A stretch of 64,000 nucleotides of DNA. Origin: Channallabes apus (taxonomy: Eukaryota > Chordata > Actinopteri > Siluriformes > Clariidae). Below the pieces are notes generated by a model that had not been told where the DNA came from, did no database searches, and was given only the letters and a program-made list of their open reading frames with translations. The DNA lies in NCBI GenBank assembly GCA_030522415.1, contig CM060105.1, positions 14,530,277 to 14,594,276 on the forward strand. The letters run 5' to 3'. This document shows positions 20,197 through 32,244 of the stretch, piece after piece (the stretch's first letter is position 1; each line of letters starts with the position of its first letter). A program made the translations under genes and the position numbers.

Positions 20197-21771
20197 ATGG
20201 AGGTCTCTATGAAGCGCAGGGTTACATGGACAGCACTCTGCATCACCGCGTTATTGATGTCAGGTAGGAAATAAGACATTTTTTATTATAGATTTTTAGG
20301 TTGATTATGTTGCATGAGGGATTCTTTTTATTTATTTTAAAATTATTTGTCTAGTAATAAAAATTAAAACAGAAAACGGTTGATTTGGAAACATGCTAAA
20401 AAATGCATTATTTAATTTTGTATAAAAATATATATTTAATAATGCTATGAAAATGGCACTCTGCAAGAGAACAGTTAGTGTCTATCAGTGTGTGCTATTT
20501 ATATTTTATTCAACATTACTAAACCAGTTATTTTGGAGGTTGGCGGCATGGTGCATAGTGGTTAGCACTGTCACCCAGCACCTCCAGGGTCTGGGTTCGA
20601 TTCCCGCCTCTGGTCCCCATGCTTAGTGGGTTTCCTCTGAGTACTCCAGTTTCCTCCCACAGTACAAAGACATGCAGATTACGCTGCATGAGTGTGTGCC
20701 CTGCAATGAATTAGTACCCCGTCCAGGGTGTACTCTGCCTTGTGCATTAAGTCTCCTGGGATAGCAATAGTTTTCCAATTATAGAGTGAGTGTATGGTGG
20801 CTTTGGAAAACTTTTTGTCACCCCACCCATTCACACATAAACCTAATTAATTACCTAACTAATATTATTATTATTTTTAAAATCCACCTAAGACACTCAG
20901 AACTCCCAGTTAGCATTTAATTCAACTAGTTTTCATAACCACTGTATGACTGTTTTTGAAATATATTCTATTTAAATTCACATAAATTATGTAAAGCATA
21001 TTTTTACTTATTTATTTATTTATTTATTTATTTATTTTTCTTCTGTTTACCGGAATTCAGCTCAGAATATCTGTGAAGATATTTTCATTAATACTAACAT
21101 GGTGATATAACAAATCCTAATATTTCTACATATATATAGTAAAGGATGATTATTTCATGCTGTTTATCACTGCAGGCTCTGCTGAAAGTGCAGATATAAA
21201 TAAACCCGAGACGCTGCTTGTGGATTCACAGAGTTATTACTTCAGCATTGAGATCATGAACCGCATCTACAACGATTCTCTCCAGAACCCCAGTTCTCTA
21301 GACTATAAGAGGATGTTCAACGAAGTTAGCAGCGCAGTGAGTGTTCATATATATAAATCAGGCATGCAAAATGTATATATTACTCTAATCTGCTGCATTT
21401 CACCTTGATTATAATTTTATTTACCTTTAAAGGTCTACAGTGCCTATGGCTGCTCCGACTGTCAAAATAATGGCGCTTATCAGGGTGTGACAGACATGAA
21501 TTTCAGGTAAAAGTACAGCAGTACCAAGTGCAGTGAAAGCAGATCACTAAAGAGTTTAATAATCACCTCATATTGTTGTTCCTTTTACGTCTCTGCTAAC
21601 AGAAAGGGATCAGTGATTGCGGACTTCATCATTATCTTCAAAGGTGGCTTTACCAATCCTGTAATACTGAAATACATTTTTCTGAATGCCCTTTCAAGCA
21701 ATAATGAAATAAATGGGCTTGTAGTCAACCCTGCATCTCTACAGGGTATGTATGTGCATACACGTGTACAA

Positions 21772-21802
<31 letters not shown>

Positions 21803-24046
21803 AAAACACAACAACTAGTGTACATGAGTATCAAAATGTCTGTGAAATCTAAATGTAAAACATTTATGCTGATCTCTCCACAGACTCATATGTAACAACC
21901 ACAACATCCTCACCAACCACCAGCACAACAGCCACTACAACAACAACCACCACCACACCAACAACCACCACAACCACCACCACACCAACAACCACGACCA
22001 CACCAACAACCACCACAACCACCACCACACCAACAACTACCACCACAACCACCACCACACCAACAACCACCACAACAACAACTACCACCACAACCACCAC
22101 CACACCAACAACCACCACAACCACCACCACACCAACAACTACCACCACCACACCAACAACTACCACCACAACCACCACCACACCAACAACTACCACAACC
22201 ACCACCACACCAACAACTACCACCACAACCACCACCACACCAACAACCACCACCACACCAACCACCACACCAACAACTACCACCACAAACACACCAACAA
22301 CTACCACCACACCAGCAACCACCACCACACCAACAACTACCACCACAACCACCACCACACCAACAACTACCACCACAACCACCACCACACCAACCACTAC
22401 CACCACAAACACACCAACAACTACCACCACACCAGCAACCACCACCACGACAACTACAACCACCACTAGAACCACCACGACAACACCAACATCAACCATG
22501 AAGACACAAACGACGGCTACTACCATATCAAGCACAACACCGAAAACAAAAATACCAAAATCACCCACCACAATGCCTAAAAACACTACAGAATCTACTG
22601 AACAAATCTCCAGCCTTCCAAATTTCCTTCCAACACATGCTTCAGAGAACATTACGTCCATCAGAACCATCATAACCAGCAATAAGTCCTCTTCCATCAC
22701 CATAAGCAGCCATTCAATAAGTAATTCATCAATCCACACCAGAGGGACCAACTCTTCCTCCACCAGCGACAAAGACAGCAAAACCAGCAACCCACCACCT
22801 TATCCCAGTGAAAGGGTCCCTGGCTGGGCGATCGCTTTACTTGTGCTGGCCGCCATTGCCATCCTGCTCCTCATCATCATTATTATCATCCTGGTAAGAA
22901 TTTATTTATTGCATCTGCACAAGCTGATCTTACAAGAACATAAGGATTAGGAGGAAAAATAACTAAATTCCAAGATCCATTGATCCACATTTAGCACAAC
23001 TTTAAATATTTCGGTGATATGACATTCTTAACCTTGGGTTCTTTGATTAATTTCCAATCATGGAATCAATGATATTCATCTTGTTTTTTGTTCTGTCTGT
23101 CTCTGTGTTTCCCCAGCTTGTAAGATGGTGCTGTGTGGATAGTGAGGACGACGTTCGGTCTCTACCACCACAGGAACACACTCCCTACATGAGAACCACC
23201 TTCAGAGAGCCGCTGTCTGTTCCAGCTTACAGCCCTCACACACCACAAAAGAATATCTATCCTTTTGTAAGAGTCTCTTTTTATATTCAGTGCTCTTGGT
23301 TTCCACATAGAACAGACAACACAAACATTCAAAATACTTTTCATACCATCTGAAACCTCTTTTAAGGTTTGAACCTCCTTTAAGGTATTACTTTTAGCAA
23401 CACTGCCTGGCCAAGACGAACACATGGAATAGGGTCAGTCTGGACTCATCAGACAACATGACCTTTTTCCAGTCTTTATGCTCTCTGAACTGAAACATTT
23501 TTTAGTCGGATTAGGCTCAGCTACAAGTGGTTTTCTAATGGACATGCAGTTTCACTATGAAACATCGCTCTGATTTCTACTGAACATTTTGACAATGCAA
23601 TTTCACCAAGCGTTTATGTTCTCTCTGATCACGATCATTCATGATTTTTTTTCTGACCACATAATGTTGATGGGCTTCTTAACCCAATTCCAGCATTTTC
23701 AAATCTCCTTAGTTGTTTTCTTTGCTTGACTCAGGCCAATACTTTGACCCTTCTGAAGCAGTAAAATGCTTTAGTCCAGGCAGTGTATAATTTTACTTCT
23801 GTTTGGGATAACTGCAAAAACACATTATAAAATGTTGAAATATCATCATGTGCAAGTTTCTTTCAGAGAACAACACAAATAAAAACCCAATCTCAACCTG
23901 CTCAATTAACCATCTCTGATATATACAATGACTAATGAGATATTTGTGTCTTTCCATTGTCTCTTCGTCAACAGGATGATTTACCTCAAAGCCCCAAACC
24001 TAAACCACCCCGAACAGGAACCTACGTGGTCAACCCAGAGAGATGA
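20197..24046 (+). CDS. SEA-domain transmembrane mucin (MUC1-like architecture)
   Basis: Coding exons: 20197-20263, 21176-21336, 21433-21506, 21603-21745, 21884-22893, 23117-23266, 23975-24046; all GT-AG, phases consistent, 558 residues. Residues 1-22 are a signal peptide. Residues about 36-148 form a SEA domain with the sequence FRKGSVIAD, where the known SEA self-cleavage falls between Gly103 and Ser104. Residues 150-460 are Thr/Pro repeats (TTTTTP units), then a Ser/Thr region with N-glycosylation sequons (ENIT, NKSS, NSS). A transmembrane helix (WAIALLVLAAIAILLLIII) ends in exon 6. The 73-residue tail starts LVRWCC and contains tyrosines in PYMRTTF, PAYSPHT, NIYPF and GTYVVNPER. It is probably an apical epithelial mucin. 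The order SEA-mucin-TM differs from MUC1, where the repeats precede SEA, so orthology is not claimed. Confidence 0.85.
20540..20768 (+). repeat. Degenerate SINE shared with copy 1
   Basis: Same insertion as 846-1075, with a handful of substitutions, in intron 1 of the full gene. Confidence 0.85.
21061..21078 (+). other. Disabled microexon in copy 2
   Basis: The 18 bases coding AQNICE and the CAG acceptor are intact, but the donor reads AT (21079-21080) instead of GT, so the segment should be skipped. The frame is unaffected because both neighbours are phase 1. Confidence 0.45.
21771..21797 (+). repeat. CA microsatellite in intron 5 of the SEA mucin gene
   Basis: About eleven CA units; the copy 1 counterpart near 2066-2082 has roughly eight, a length difference between the duplicates. 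Confidence 0.85.
21890..22490 (+). repeat. Mucin-type coding tandem repeat
   Basis: Irregular repeats built from ACC/ACA/CCA triplets code runs of Thr broken by Pro. Higher-order units of about 30-45 bases (ACCACCACACCAACAAC-type) recur many times. The plus strand is almost free of G. Expect length variation between alleles. Confidence 0.9.
23390..23790 (-). mobile_element. Possible decayed DNA-transposon fragment in intron 7
   Basis: Phrases such as CTGGACTCATCAGACAACATGACC and TTTTTCCAGTCTTTATGCTC resemble antisense pieces of a Tc1-type transposase region common in fish. No frame or ends remain, so the assignment is weak. Confidence 0.35.
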
Positions 24047-24050
24047 TGAA

Positions 24051-25988
24051 GTAAGTGAGGAAAAAGCTAAACCAGCCTCCTCTGGTATAAGTCAATATTG
24101 ATAATTTTGCATCAGGACAAAGATTTAAGCCTGGTACCTTATGAACTCAATGGTATCTCAGGCTATCAGCATCTTGACAATTTTCTTTATAACAACAAAC
24201 AAAAGCTTTAATAGCAAACTGGAGGCTGTGGTTATTTCTTTATGCCTCAGTGACGTAGCTGTGAAAGCGATCAAAGCCATTGTATATGAAGTCTCTAAGT
24301 ACCACATTCATCAACTTCTTTGCTATCGTTTGTATAACACCCAAACGCTACTGTTATACAATCTTTATTAAACACAGCCAGACAGGCCATGTTTGACCCA
24401 CAGACAGACAGGATTACTAAGAGCAATTTTAATTCTTTACGTCCATGATAAATTGATACTTCAGGACTTGACTTGTGCGCGGCATGTCTGATTCTGAGCA
24501 GTAGATGGGAGTGGCTTCCATTACACCAAAACCGGTGTCTTGACGTAGAGACACCCAAATACTTAACACTGGCAGACTCCATTTACAAATTTGGAAGCTT
24601 TTATTCCAATCGAGTAAAAATTCAGTTAAAACACAGAGCAGAGCAACAGAAGCTATATAACAGGCCATGTCACTACTGTTTACAAGCTATACACATTTAT
24701 CATTTCATCGACCTTTACACTACATAATTGATCTGACACATTAATCAAATAATCATCAGATATTAACAATCCATGGCAACCAAATACATACAAACAAAAC
24801 CATAAGCTTATTTATACATCCACCATGTCTAATGGTCACACCTTTGGCAGACACATCCCTGCCCTGTTTCTCAGTCAGAATCCAAATTGTGGTGAGAAAA
24901 TAAGCTGGTCAAGGGCTTTGCAATCAAAGATCCCTCCTACAGCATTCTTTATGACTCAGAATAGCCAAAATGTGCACAGCTGACTCATTGCACTATGCGT
25001 TGGTCACATGATTGCGGTCAAATGATTCAGAAAATCTGGACAAATGTATGATGAGCCAACTGTATGTTCCTCAAATATGGGGTTCTTTATACCGTATCTA
25101 TTTACAGTCATTCATTTTTATCCAAATGGTAAGTGAAATTCCAATCCAATGGCATAGCTGAGCAGTTGAGGTTTAAATGCTAATTCAAATGACTTGTTTG
25201 GCCAGAAATATAATAGAAATGTATCCACATACAGTACAAGCCTAAAATGTGGCTGATTTACCAGGACAAGTTTGAAATTTTAGGTGGGCTTCAAGTCAAA
25301 CTTGGACTTTCTTGTGAATGAGGGTATAAAAGTGGTAAGTTCAAGTAAGCTGATCAGACTCTGCAGTAAAACATTTGAATGGTGCAAACGTTTTAAAGAA
25401 GGCTGTATGCCTGTGAATGACTATCCTGGCCGAGGTGGCTCGGAGCCCACTGCAGTTGTTCCCAGTGAGTGGCACATCTGTCTGTGGGAATTGTAGATAC
25501 AATCCTTCAATACGTTACAGGAACTCAAAAGTGTGTTCTGTTATTCTGCACAAACAGAAGTCCCAAGATTGACTCCTTGTATTTGAGTTCATCTTTCTAA
25601 AGTGGTTCAATGGCCTTAAAGTACAGTAGCTTTGAAAAACCAATTTGTCATGACTTGAGTTTTTACCATTGCATTGGCTCAAACCAATAGGAAATGAAGT
25701 TGATAATTTCCTCCTACACCTATGTGCACCATGCTGGGCTTTCTGCTGGCCAACCTTTAGACCAAACGTTAAACACTACACACAACAACTATGGAATTAT
25801 ATATGTAGGCCACCTTTGGCACACATTACTCTGATGGTTGAAATAATTTATCTAAACTCAATCAAATTTATCTCACATTTGGTCAGAAATTTTCATTTTC
25901 ACTGTTGTCTTAATCCTGACTGTGAATCCAGCATTTAACTTTTTTTTTTCTTATTCAGAACTAACGATTGTTGTGTTTGCTCTTACAG
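24051..25988 (+). other. 3'UTR intron of the SEA mucin gene
   Basis: A perfect GTAAGT donor lies four bases after the TGA stop and an acceptor TCTTACAG ends at 25988. Within it, 25285-25480 is a mariner fragment. The minus-strand block near 24295-24670 has an open frame of about 95 codons and an AATAAA-like end but no recognised product. Confidence 0.6.
25285..25480 (+). mobile_element. Mariner-like transposase fragment
   Basis: The TIR-like GGGCTTCAAGTCAAACTTGG is followed by a reading piece FEWCKRFKEG...VNDYPGRGG, which resembles the helix-turn-helix and linker of mariner transposases. The related fragment at 55.1-55.8 kb shares the block GTAAAACATTTGAA. Confidence 0.6.
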
Positions 25989-26412
25989 ATTTTAGAGACA
26001 TGAGACTTCTTGTGGATATTCGTGGACTGAATAATGGTGTGGATGCCACCTGCTCATGACGTCTGCCTCAGAACAGAACTCAGGAATATGTCTTCTAAGT
26101 ATTATAGCCAAAATATGAAAAGTGGTATCATACTCATTATGTATGTAAAGTGCTTTTAATCTTATCCGAGGGAAAGATCCGCAGTCATGATTCATAGTCA
26201 TAAGCTTCTAAAACTAGCTATAAATGGCAGGATTCAGATTTTTTTTTTAAAGAGATTATTATTCATGTAACTTATTTTATCTGACTTATAAATAATAACT
26301 GTAAAATATATAATTTAAAAAATATATATATTGTAAAAATATAAACATATATTTTATATTGTTTCAACATTTTAATGGTTCGGGAAAATAAATAAACTCT
26401 TGAAATAAATAA
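25989..26412 (+). other. Terminal 3'UTR exon and poly(A) site of the SEA mucin gene
   Basis: It follows the acceptor at 25987-25988. Overlapping AATAAA signals lie at 26387-26392 and 26391-26396, with a TTGTCTGTTGTC GU-rich element just downstream. Being only four bases past the stop, the last junction would not trigger nonsense-mediated decay. Confidence 0.6.
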
Positions 26413-26414
26413 TA

Positions 26415-27500
26415 TCTTTGTCTGTTGTCAATTAGAATAATGTCTAATTAATTAAACTGCTTCAATGTAAGGTTTTGTTCTAAGTCTATTTTTTTCTGAG
26501 ACAGTGTGTCAGTCTTGTGCTTGTTTAAAATATATTTTGTGACATACAATATTTTAGATTTATTACACCAGTCATTTCGTGTCAGATTTAGGAGGGGAAT
26601 AAGACAAGAGGGATAAAATGTGGAAAATCGAAGCGGAAGATATCTGAAAACATTTCCAACCTCAGCTGCACCTAAGGACCTTTAACAGTACTGTATATCA
26701 AGGTGAACTGGATTAATACTGTTTGAATTTGACATCAAGCATCACGCCCTCATGTGTTCTTACATCAGCATCAGCGCTAATCTTTAACCCCTCCCTTATG
26801 TTAAATTGTCCTCTACTGCACTGACAAACAAACATTGGCCTAAATGCCGATGTTGAAATGAATCAAGTGAAGAATTTTTCAAAACTGAATGAATTCGAAG
26901 GGCGTTTAAGAGAAACTTTATTGTGTAGTTAAAGAATTTGTTTAAACTGACACACGCCGTTCTAAACTTAGCTTAGGGTTCTCATCAAAGCAAAGCTACG
27001 ACTGTACAAAGTGTTTCTCAGATTTTAAAAAATAAATATATATTAATTACATTTAAAACTGGTCAGTATTTCAGTCGGCATATAGTTTCTGGAATTATTC
27101 CAAAATACTAAATCAAACCAACTAGAAATGTTTAATTCACTTCGACAAGCAGAAGCAACTAAGCAAAGCCAATCGGAATGTTCGTGACAGGTGTCCACAG
27201 CTGGCATTGTTCACCTTTACTGAATGAACATTTATCAGCTACTATAAACACAGTTATGGTACATTGTTAAAGTATGTTTACATAGTGACTGTAAAGCTGC
27301 AGAACACAATGAAAAGTAAAAGTTTAAGCTGACAATACTAGGCGTAACCAAACAGTATCCAAGTGCTACAGTAGCAAAAGGTAATCTCTGTCCCAAACCC
27401 AATTAAAGACAAATTCCTCCACACGGGAACACCTGCATACTATTTGATATTCACATTGCAAGCATTAAGTGGGGGAATTTCCTGCTACTTAATTTTTTTC
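26415..27500. other. No recognised feature
   Basis: AT-rich intergenic sequence. No exon, RNA gene or classifiable repeat was seen. Confidence 0.5.
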
Positions 27501-27504
27501 AGAA

Positions 27505-27628
27505 GAGATCTCATCTCACCCTTTATACCACTTTATCCTGTATTCAGGGTCACGGGAAGCCTGGAGCCCGGGAGACTTATGACACTAGGCGGGGTACACC
27601 CTGGACAGGGTGCCAATCCATCGCACGG

Positions 27629-27666
<38 letters not shown>

Positions 27667-27840
27667 CATTCATTCACACACTACAGGAATTTGGGAACAC
27701 CAATTAGCCTAACTTGCATGTCTTTGGACTGTAGGATGAAAACCGGAGTACCCAGAGAAACTTGGTGGTGAAACCCACCAAGCACGGGGAGAACATGCAA
27801 ACTCCATACACACAGACCCACAAACAACAAAAAACTGTGC
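27505..27840 (-). repeat. DANA/Mermaid-like SINE, reverse orientation
   Basis: Reverse of the 3117 family: CCTGTATTCAGGGTCACGGG, GGCGGGGTACACCCTGGACAGG, a (CA)n stretch in place of the TG-rich segment, GCATGTCTTTGGACTGTAGG and AAGCACGGGGAGAACATGC. The tRNA head is degraded. Confidence 0.85.
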
Positions 27841-28164
27841 CACTAATCCCAGACCTCTCAGAAATGACATTATTCACAGGAAAATGGTGAGAACAAGAAG
27901 AAGTGGCTTTTATTAAAGGGGTTAACTTAGGTTACTGTTATTTATTTAAGAGCTTAATTGGTTCTGGCATTAAATAACTTAATCTTATCTGAAGGAAATA
28001 TTAGTAAAGATAAGCCATTCCGTTTGTGTTTATGATTTAAGAAGAAGAGAATGGGGAGCAGCAGTACTGTGAATGGGTGATGCCTCATTGTTGAGAAAGA
28101 AAAGAGCGAGCAAACTGTTTTAAGCTGACAGGAATGCTACAGAATAGATGGAATCATACAGATG

Positions 28165-28405
28165 CTGTTGGTCTCTCAGCTGCTCCCATCGGGGGTCACC
28201 AGAGCAGACCATTTAATCTACATACAACTTGACACAGATTTTATACCAGATGCGCTTCCTAATGCAACCATTCCATTTAATCTAGGTTTGGGACCAGTAT
28301 GAAGAATATGCTGCATCCAATAGCTGTTTTTTTTGTGCATTGGTTGGGAATCAAACCCGGGATTTCCACATATCGAGAAGAGCACTGAGCCACTAACGCC
28401 CACTG
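28165..28405 (-). repeat. tRNA-derived SINE, diverged, reverse orientation
   Basis: Same family as 7715-7920 (TTGGTCTCTCAGCTGCTCCC and TTGGGAATCAAACCCGGGAT mark its two ends on this strand). Confidence 0.7.
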
Positions 28406-28680
28406 GACAATAAAACAGTACAGCTTCATTATGAAATACTGCTTAAAACACCACCGTTTTGACCGCAGCAACACAAGGAGATGTTTAAATGGATGTCTAA
28501 TGAAATTCTGATTAAATAACTTTGAGGTTAGGTTTGATGTCAACTACTAATAACACGTCTATGATTTGGAGAAAAGATGATGGTGTATAAGATAAACTAA
28601 TTTGCTTAGTCAACTTAGGGCACAAGCTTTGAATAAATGATCATTCAACTTATTTTCTCCAATTTAATTTTCCTCTTTAT

Positions 28681-29317
28681 CAGAGGTGGAAAGTAATTAC
28701 AATCACTCGCATTACTGTAATTGAGTAGATTTTTTGTGTACTTCTACTTTATAAAGTAGTTTTTAAAATCTGTAATTTTACTTTTACTTAAGTATGTTTC
28801 GTTTAAAGTATTGCACTTCACTACATTTTAAATCATATTCGCTACTGAGTGAAAAATAAATGAATGAAAATGAAAAATAATACAAATAATAAAACGGGGA
28901 AGGAAAAAAATTGCATCCCGGAAACCACTGCACTGATTCATTGATGGAGAACAAACTCGCTAAATTCACAAGAACGATGGAGATGGACAGAACAGATGTC
29001 AGTGATGCAGACACAGCTGAAAGTGAAACGCCAACAAATGCTTATGAAGCAAAACCCTGGTCATATTTAAGCCACCACTTTGATTTCTAGCACAACAAAG
29101 GGAACAGATTTATTATGCGAGTGTGTTCCATCCCCCATCCCACCCCCGCTGTTAAAAAAAAAAGTAATTCAGTAACTTTTACTCTGAGTAAATTTACTTT
29201 TTACTTTTACTTGAGTAGATTTTTATAAGTGTAACTTTACTTGTACTTCAGTAAAAGTTCGCTAAAGTAACAGTACTTTTACTTAAGTACAAAATTTTAT
29301 TACTCTTTCCACCTCTG
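28681..29317 (+). mobile_element. Non-autonomous hAT element (Tol2-like ends)
   Basis: The inverted ends CAGAGGTGGAAAG and CTTTCCACCTCTG resemble Tol2-type hAT termini. The flanks CTCTTTAT (28673-28680) and CTCATTAT (29318-29325) are an 8-bp target duplication with one mismatch, the size expected for hAT. The inside is made of imperfect inverted arms (ACTTTTACTTAAGTA-type) and has no transposase. Confidence 0.85.
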
Positions 29318-29329
29318 CTCATTATATAC

Positions 29330-30470
29330 TTTGGCTTATTACAGTTTCTTTTTCAAAAAGCCATGATTTATTTTCCTGGCGTTTTCCATAGTTTTTTGGC
29401 GGAATACTGTTGTAGGGTTCATGTTTCGCAATAAATTCTAATGAAGGCCAGTCCAAATAAAAAAAGAGCTGACGTGCAGGTCTGGAAAGTGTATCTCTAA
29501 CTCACTGATGTTTATTGGACCACGAGTACCTAGTCAAGTGCACAGCACCATCATCACCTCAGAAGGACAAATGGCCAAAACATATTACTATTTTTTACAT
29601 AAATTATAAAATTTGTTATACATATATATACATATAATACAGAAAATGGGTGTGTGTCAAAGAAGCTACTTCTAAAGTTTACAACATGGAAGTGTAATTT
29701 AAAGCATTCCGTGCAAAATTATTTATTTTTTTCGTCCAGAAAAAAATCTGTAGTGTCCGTAACCATGTCAAATTCATGTTGTAATATCTTAACAATTTTG
29801 AATTTTATAATAATAAATTTTCAGGTTTTCAGGCCTTTTCATGTGAAATCTAAATTGGCCAAGTTTTATCTGAATGACAATTAAGATCATTGAAAGATTT
29901 TAACTTTAAAAAGTTACTTACTGTACGCTACACCTAGGTGAAACCCATCTTATCACCAATATCATGCTTTGGTATGTTTTTTCCTGTGTATTTGATTATG
30001 CAGAGAGAAACAGTGCTTTTAAGAAGAAGAATTGTATTAAAGGCTTAGATTTGTTCTTAAATTAAGAAAAACACTGGTGCAATTCCAGTGATGCCTCATT
30101 TTTGCCCTGCAAGATCCCTTCTAACTGTGAGTGCCAGTAAAATACAAAGCACACAATAATTAAACTGACAAAACGTTCACTATTTAACATGCTCGTTATT
30201 AATCAGGGGCATTGAGTATATCATTTAAAGTTCTGCGCCTGGTGCCATGTGTAGCTGTGTACAGAATGTGCGTCACAGCGCAATCTCTAAGCATTTATTT
30301 TTCGATTAATAATCATCTACATTTCCCCTGAAACATTTTAGGCCACAAGCAAACACACCCATACACACTATCACTTAAATAAGCATTTACGCAACAAAAA
30401 AAATCGGTATAGGTGCATATTCCATTTAATTCAATCTCATTTTAATATCAAATTAAAGATGTAGTGTATA
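29330..30470. other. No recognised feature
   Basis: AT-rich intergenic sequence with short open frames that show no family motif. Confidence 0.45.
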
Positions 30471-30475
30471 AAAAG

Positions 30476-30862
30476 CGGCGGCGCGGTGGTGTAGTGGTTA
30501 GCACTGTCGCCTTGCACCTCCAGGGTCCGGGTTCGATTCCCCGGCCAGGCTCGATTCCCGTCTCTGTGTGCATGGAGTTTGCATGTTCTCCCCGTGCTTG
30601 GTGGGTTTCCTCCGGGTACTCCGGTTTCCTCCCACAGTCCAAAGATATGCAGGTTAGGCTAATTGGTGTTCCCAAATTGCCCGTAGTGTGTGATTGGGTG
30701 TGTGAGTGTGTGTATGTGTGTGTGCCCTGCGATGGATTGGCACCCTGTCCAGGGTGTACCCCGCCTCGTGCCCTAAGACTCCTGGGATAGGCTCCAGGTC
30801 CCCCGCGACCCTGAACACAGGATTAAGCGGTATAGAAAATGAATGAATGAATGAATGAATGT
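30476..30862 (+). repeat. Full-length DANA/Mermaid-like SINE
   Basis: Nearly identical to 3117-3485, but with a 20-base insertion that duplicates the box B neighbourhood (GGCTCGATTCCC after GGTTCGATTCCC). Tail of GAAT repeats. Confidence 0.9.
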
Positions 30863-31269
30863 ATAAAAAGCTTTCCTTCTTCTAGTGCCTTATAAGCATC
30901 GGCAGTATTTGCTGTTAATTCGTTTCGTATTAATGTGGACATAATCGATAAATGTGATTTATTTTTTAGGTTTACCAAGATTGTTTTTAGGTTTATTTCT
31001 AACCAAGCACATTTTTTTTTATTTCTTTTCTTAATTGCGTCTCTTTGCTTTATTGATTGTGTGGGGGAAAAGGCACAACTTCTATAGTAATCTTTATAGT
31101 TTAACAAAAGTAAAAAAAAAAAAAAAAAAACGTTGCAGTTGTGCAAAAGTATATAATTGTACCCATATTGCCACTGAATTACCTGCTGAAACTGGTACAG
31201 TGGGATTTGTACGGTGGGACTCTCACCTCATCTCTACACAGCTTCATCTCTTCTTTAACAGGTTCCATG

Positions 31270-31825
31270 TTCCACCTGTCCTGTGTCAATCCAACAGTAA
31301 CATGTTAATGCTTCTCAGCCAAGACTGTGGGCTCACTCACAATTTTTGCCTAAGAACACAGCTATGAATAAAGAACAGTATAAAAACACTCTCTCAACCA
31401 TCCAAGATCAGTTTGGTGATGAACAATGCCTGTTCCAGCATGACGGAGCACCTCGCCATACGGCAAAAGTGATAACTAAGTGGCTCTGGCAGAAAATTTT
31501 GGGTCCATGGCCAGGAAACACCCCAGACCTTAATCCTATTGAAAACCCACCAATTCTGGCAAACTCCAAGCTCTGATTATGTAAGAACGGGCTGCGCCAT
31601 CAGTCAGGGTGTAGCCCAGAAGTTGATTGAGAGCATGCAGACATCTTGAAAGAGAAGGGACAACACTGCAAGTATTGAATGTGATTGTCAATAAAACACT
31701 TACAGTATGAAATGCTGGTAATGATACTTCAGTACACCATGGAAACATCTGACTAAAAAAACCTAAGCAGCAGACTTTGTAAACGTTAATATTTGTATCA
31801 TTCGCAAATCTTTTGTCCACGGCTG
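31270..31825 (+). mobile_element. Decayed Tc1-like element, family X (copy 1 of 3)
   Basis: A 76-codon frame (31346-31576) keeps the second and third catalytic blocks: CLFQHDGAPRHTAKV and NTPDLNPIEN. The right end CTTTTGTCCACGGCTG followed by TA matches the end at 39969. The first half is lost. Confidence 0.75.
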
Positions 31826-32205
31826 TAAAAATCACTTCACGGTCAACTATTAATATCTTACTCTTATAATTTAGTTAATGTTGATGTCAGTCAGACTGAC
31901 AGCTGTAATGGATTAATCTGAAACCCAATCATGAGAACCCAAATTAGAACTTGGACTAGAATAAAGGCGCCATTTCAGAAGGGTCAAATTGGGCTGCATC
32001 AAACAAAGAAAACAACTATGGAGATTTGAAATTTATGGGACTGGGTAAACAACACTTAATAATAATCGTATTAAATAATCACTTAATAATAATAATAATA
32101 ATAATAATACATTATGAAAACCTGGAAGGATAGTGCTGAAGAAGTGTGGTCGGATAAAAGAAATTCTGAATGGAAGTCACTTAAACACTTGGTGATGTAG
32201 TACAG

Positions 32206-32244
<39 letters not shown>
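32206..32244 (+). repeat. TTGA/GATT microsatellite
   Basis: About nine tandem tetranucleotide units. Confidence 0.9.

Larger units (their letters stand above)
19721..21888. repeat. Segmental duplication, copy 2
   Basis: Partner of 1-2167. The left limit is set only by the window start of copy 1, so the duplicated unit may extend further left here. The bases just before it contain CTATAAATAC (19708-19717), a possible TATA box; its link to the gene is unproven. Confidence 0.93.

Noticed and set aside
21864..22790. 308-codon minus-strand frame of almost pure Val/Gly
   Set aside because: It is the complement of the Thr/Pro mucin repeat. Its composition follows directly from the ACC/ACA triplets and no start context or splice evidence supports it.
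24295..24670. Possible minus-strand exon or retroposed transcript with an AATAAA-like end
   Set aside because: The frame matches no recognised family, lacks splice support and lies inside the 3'UTR intron of the mucin gene. Left as unassigned.
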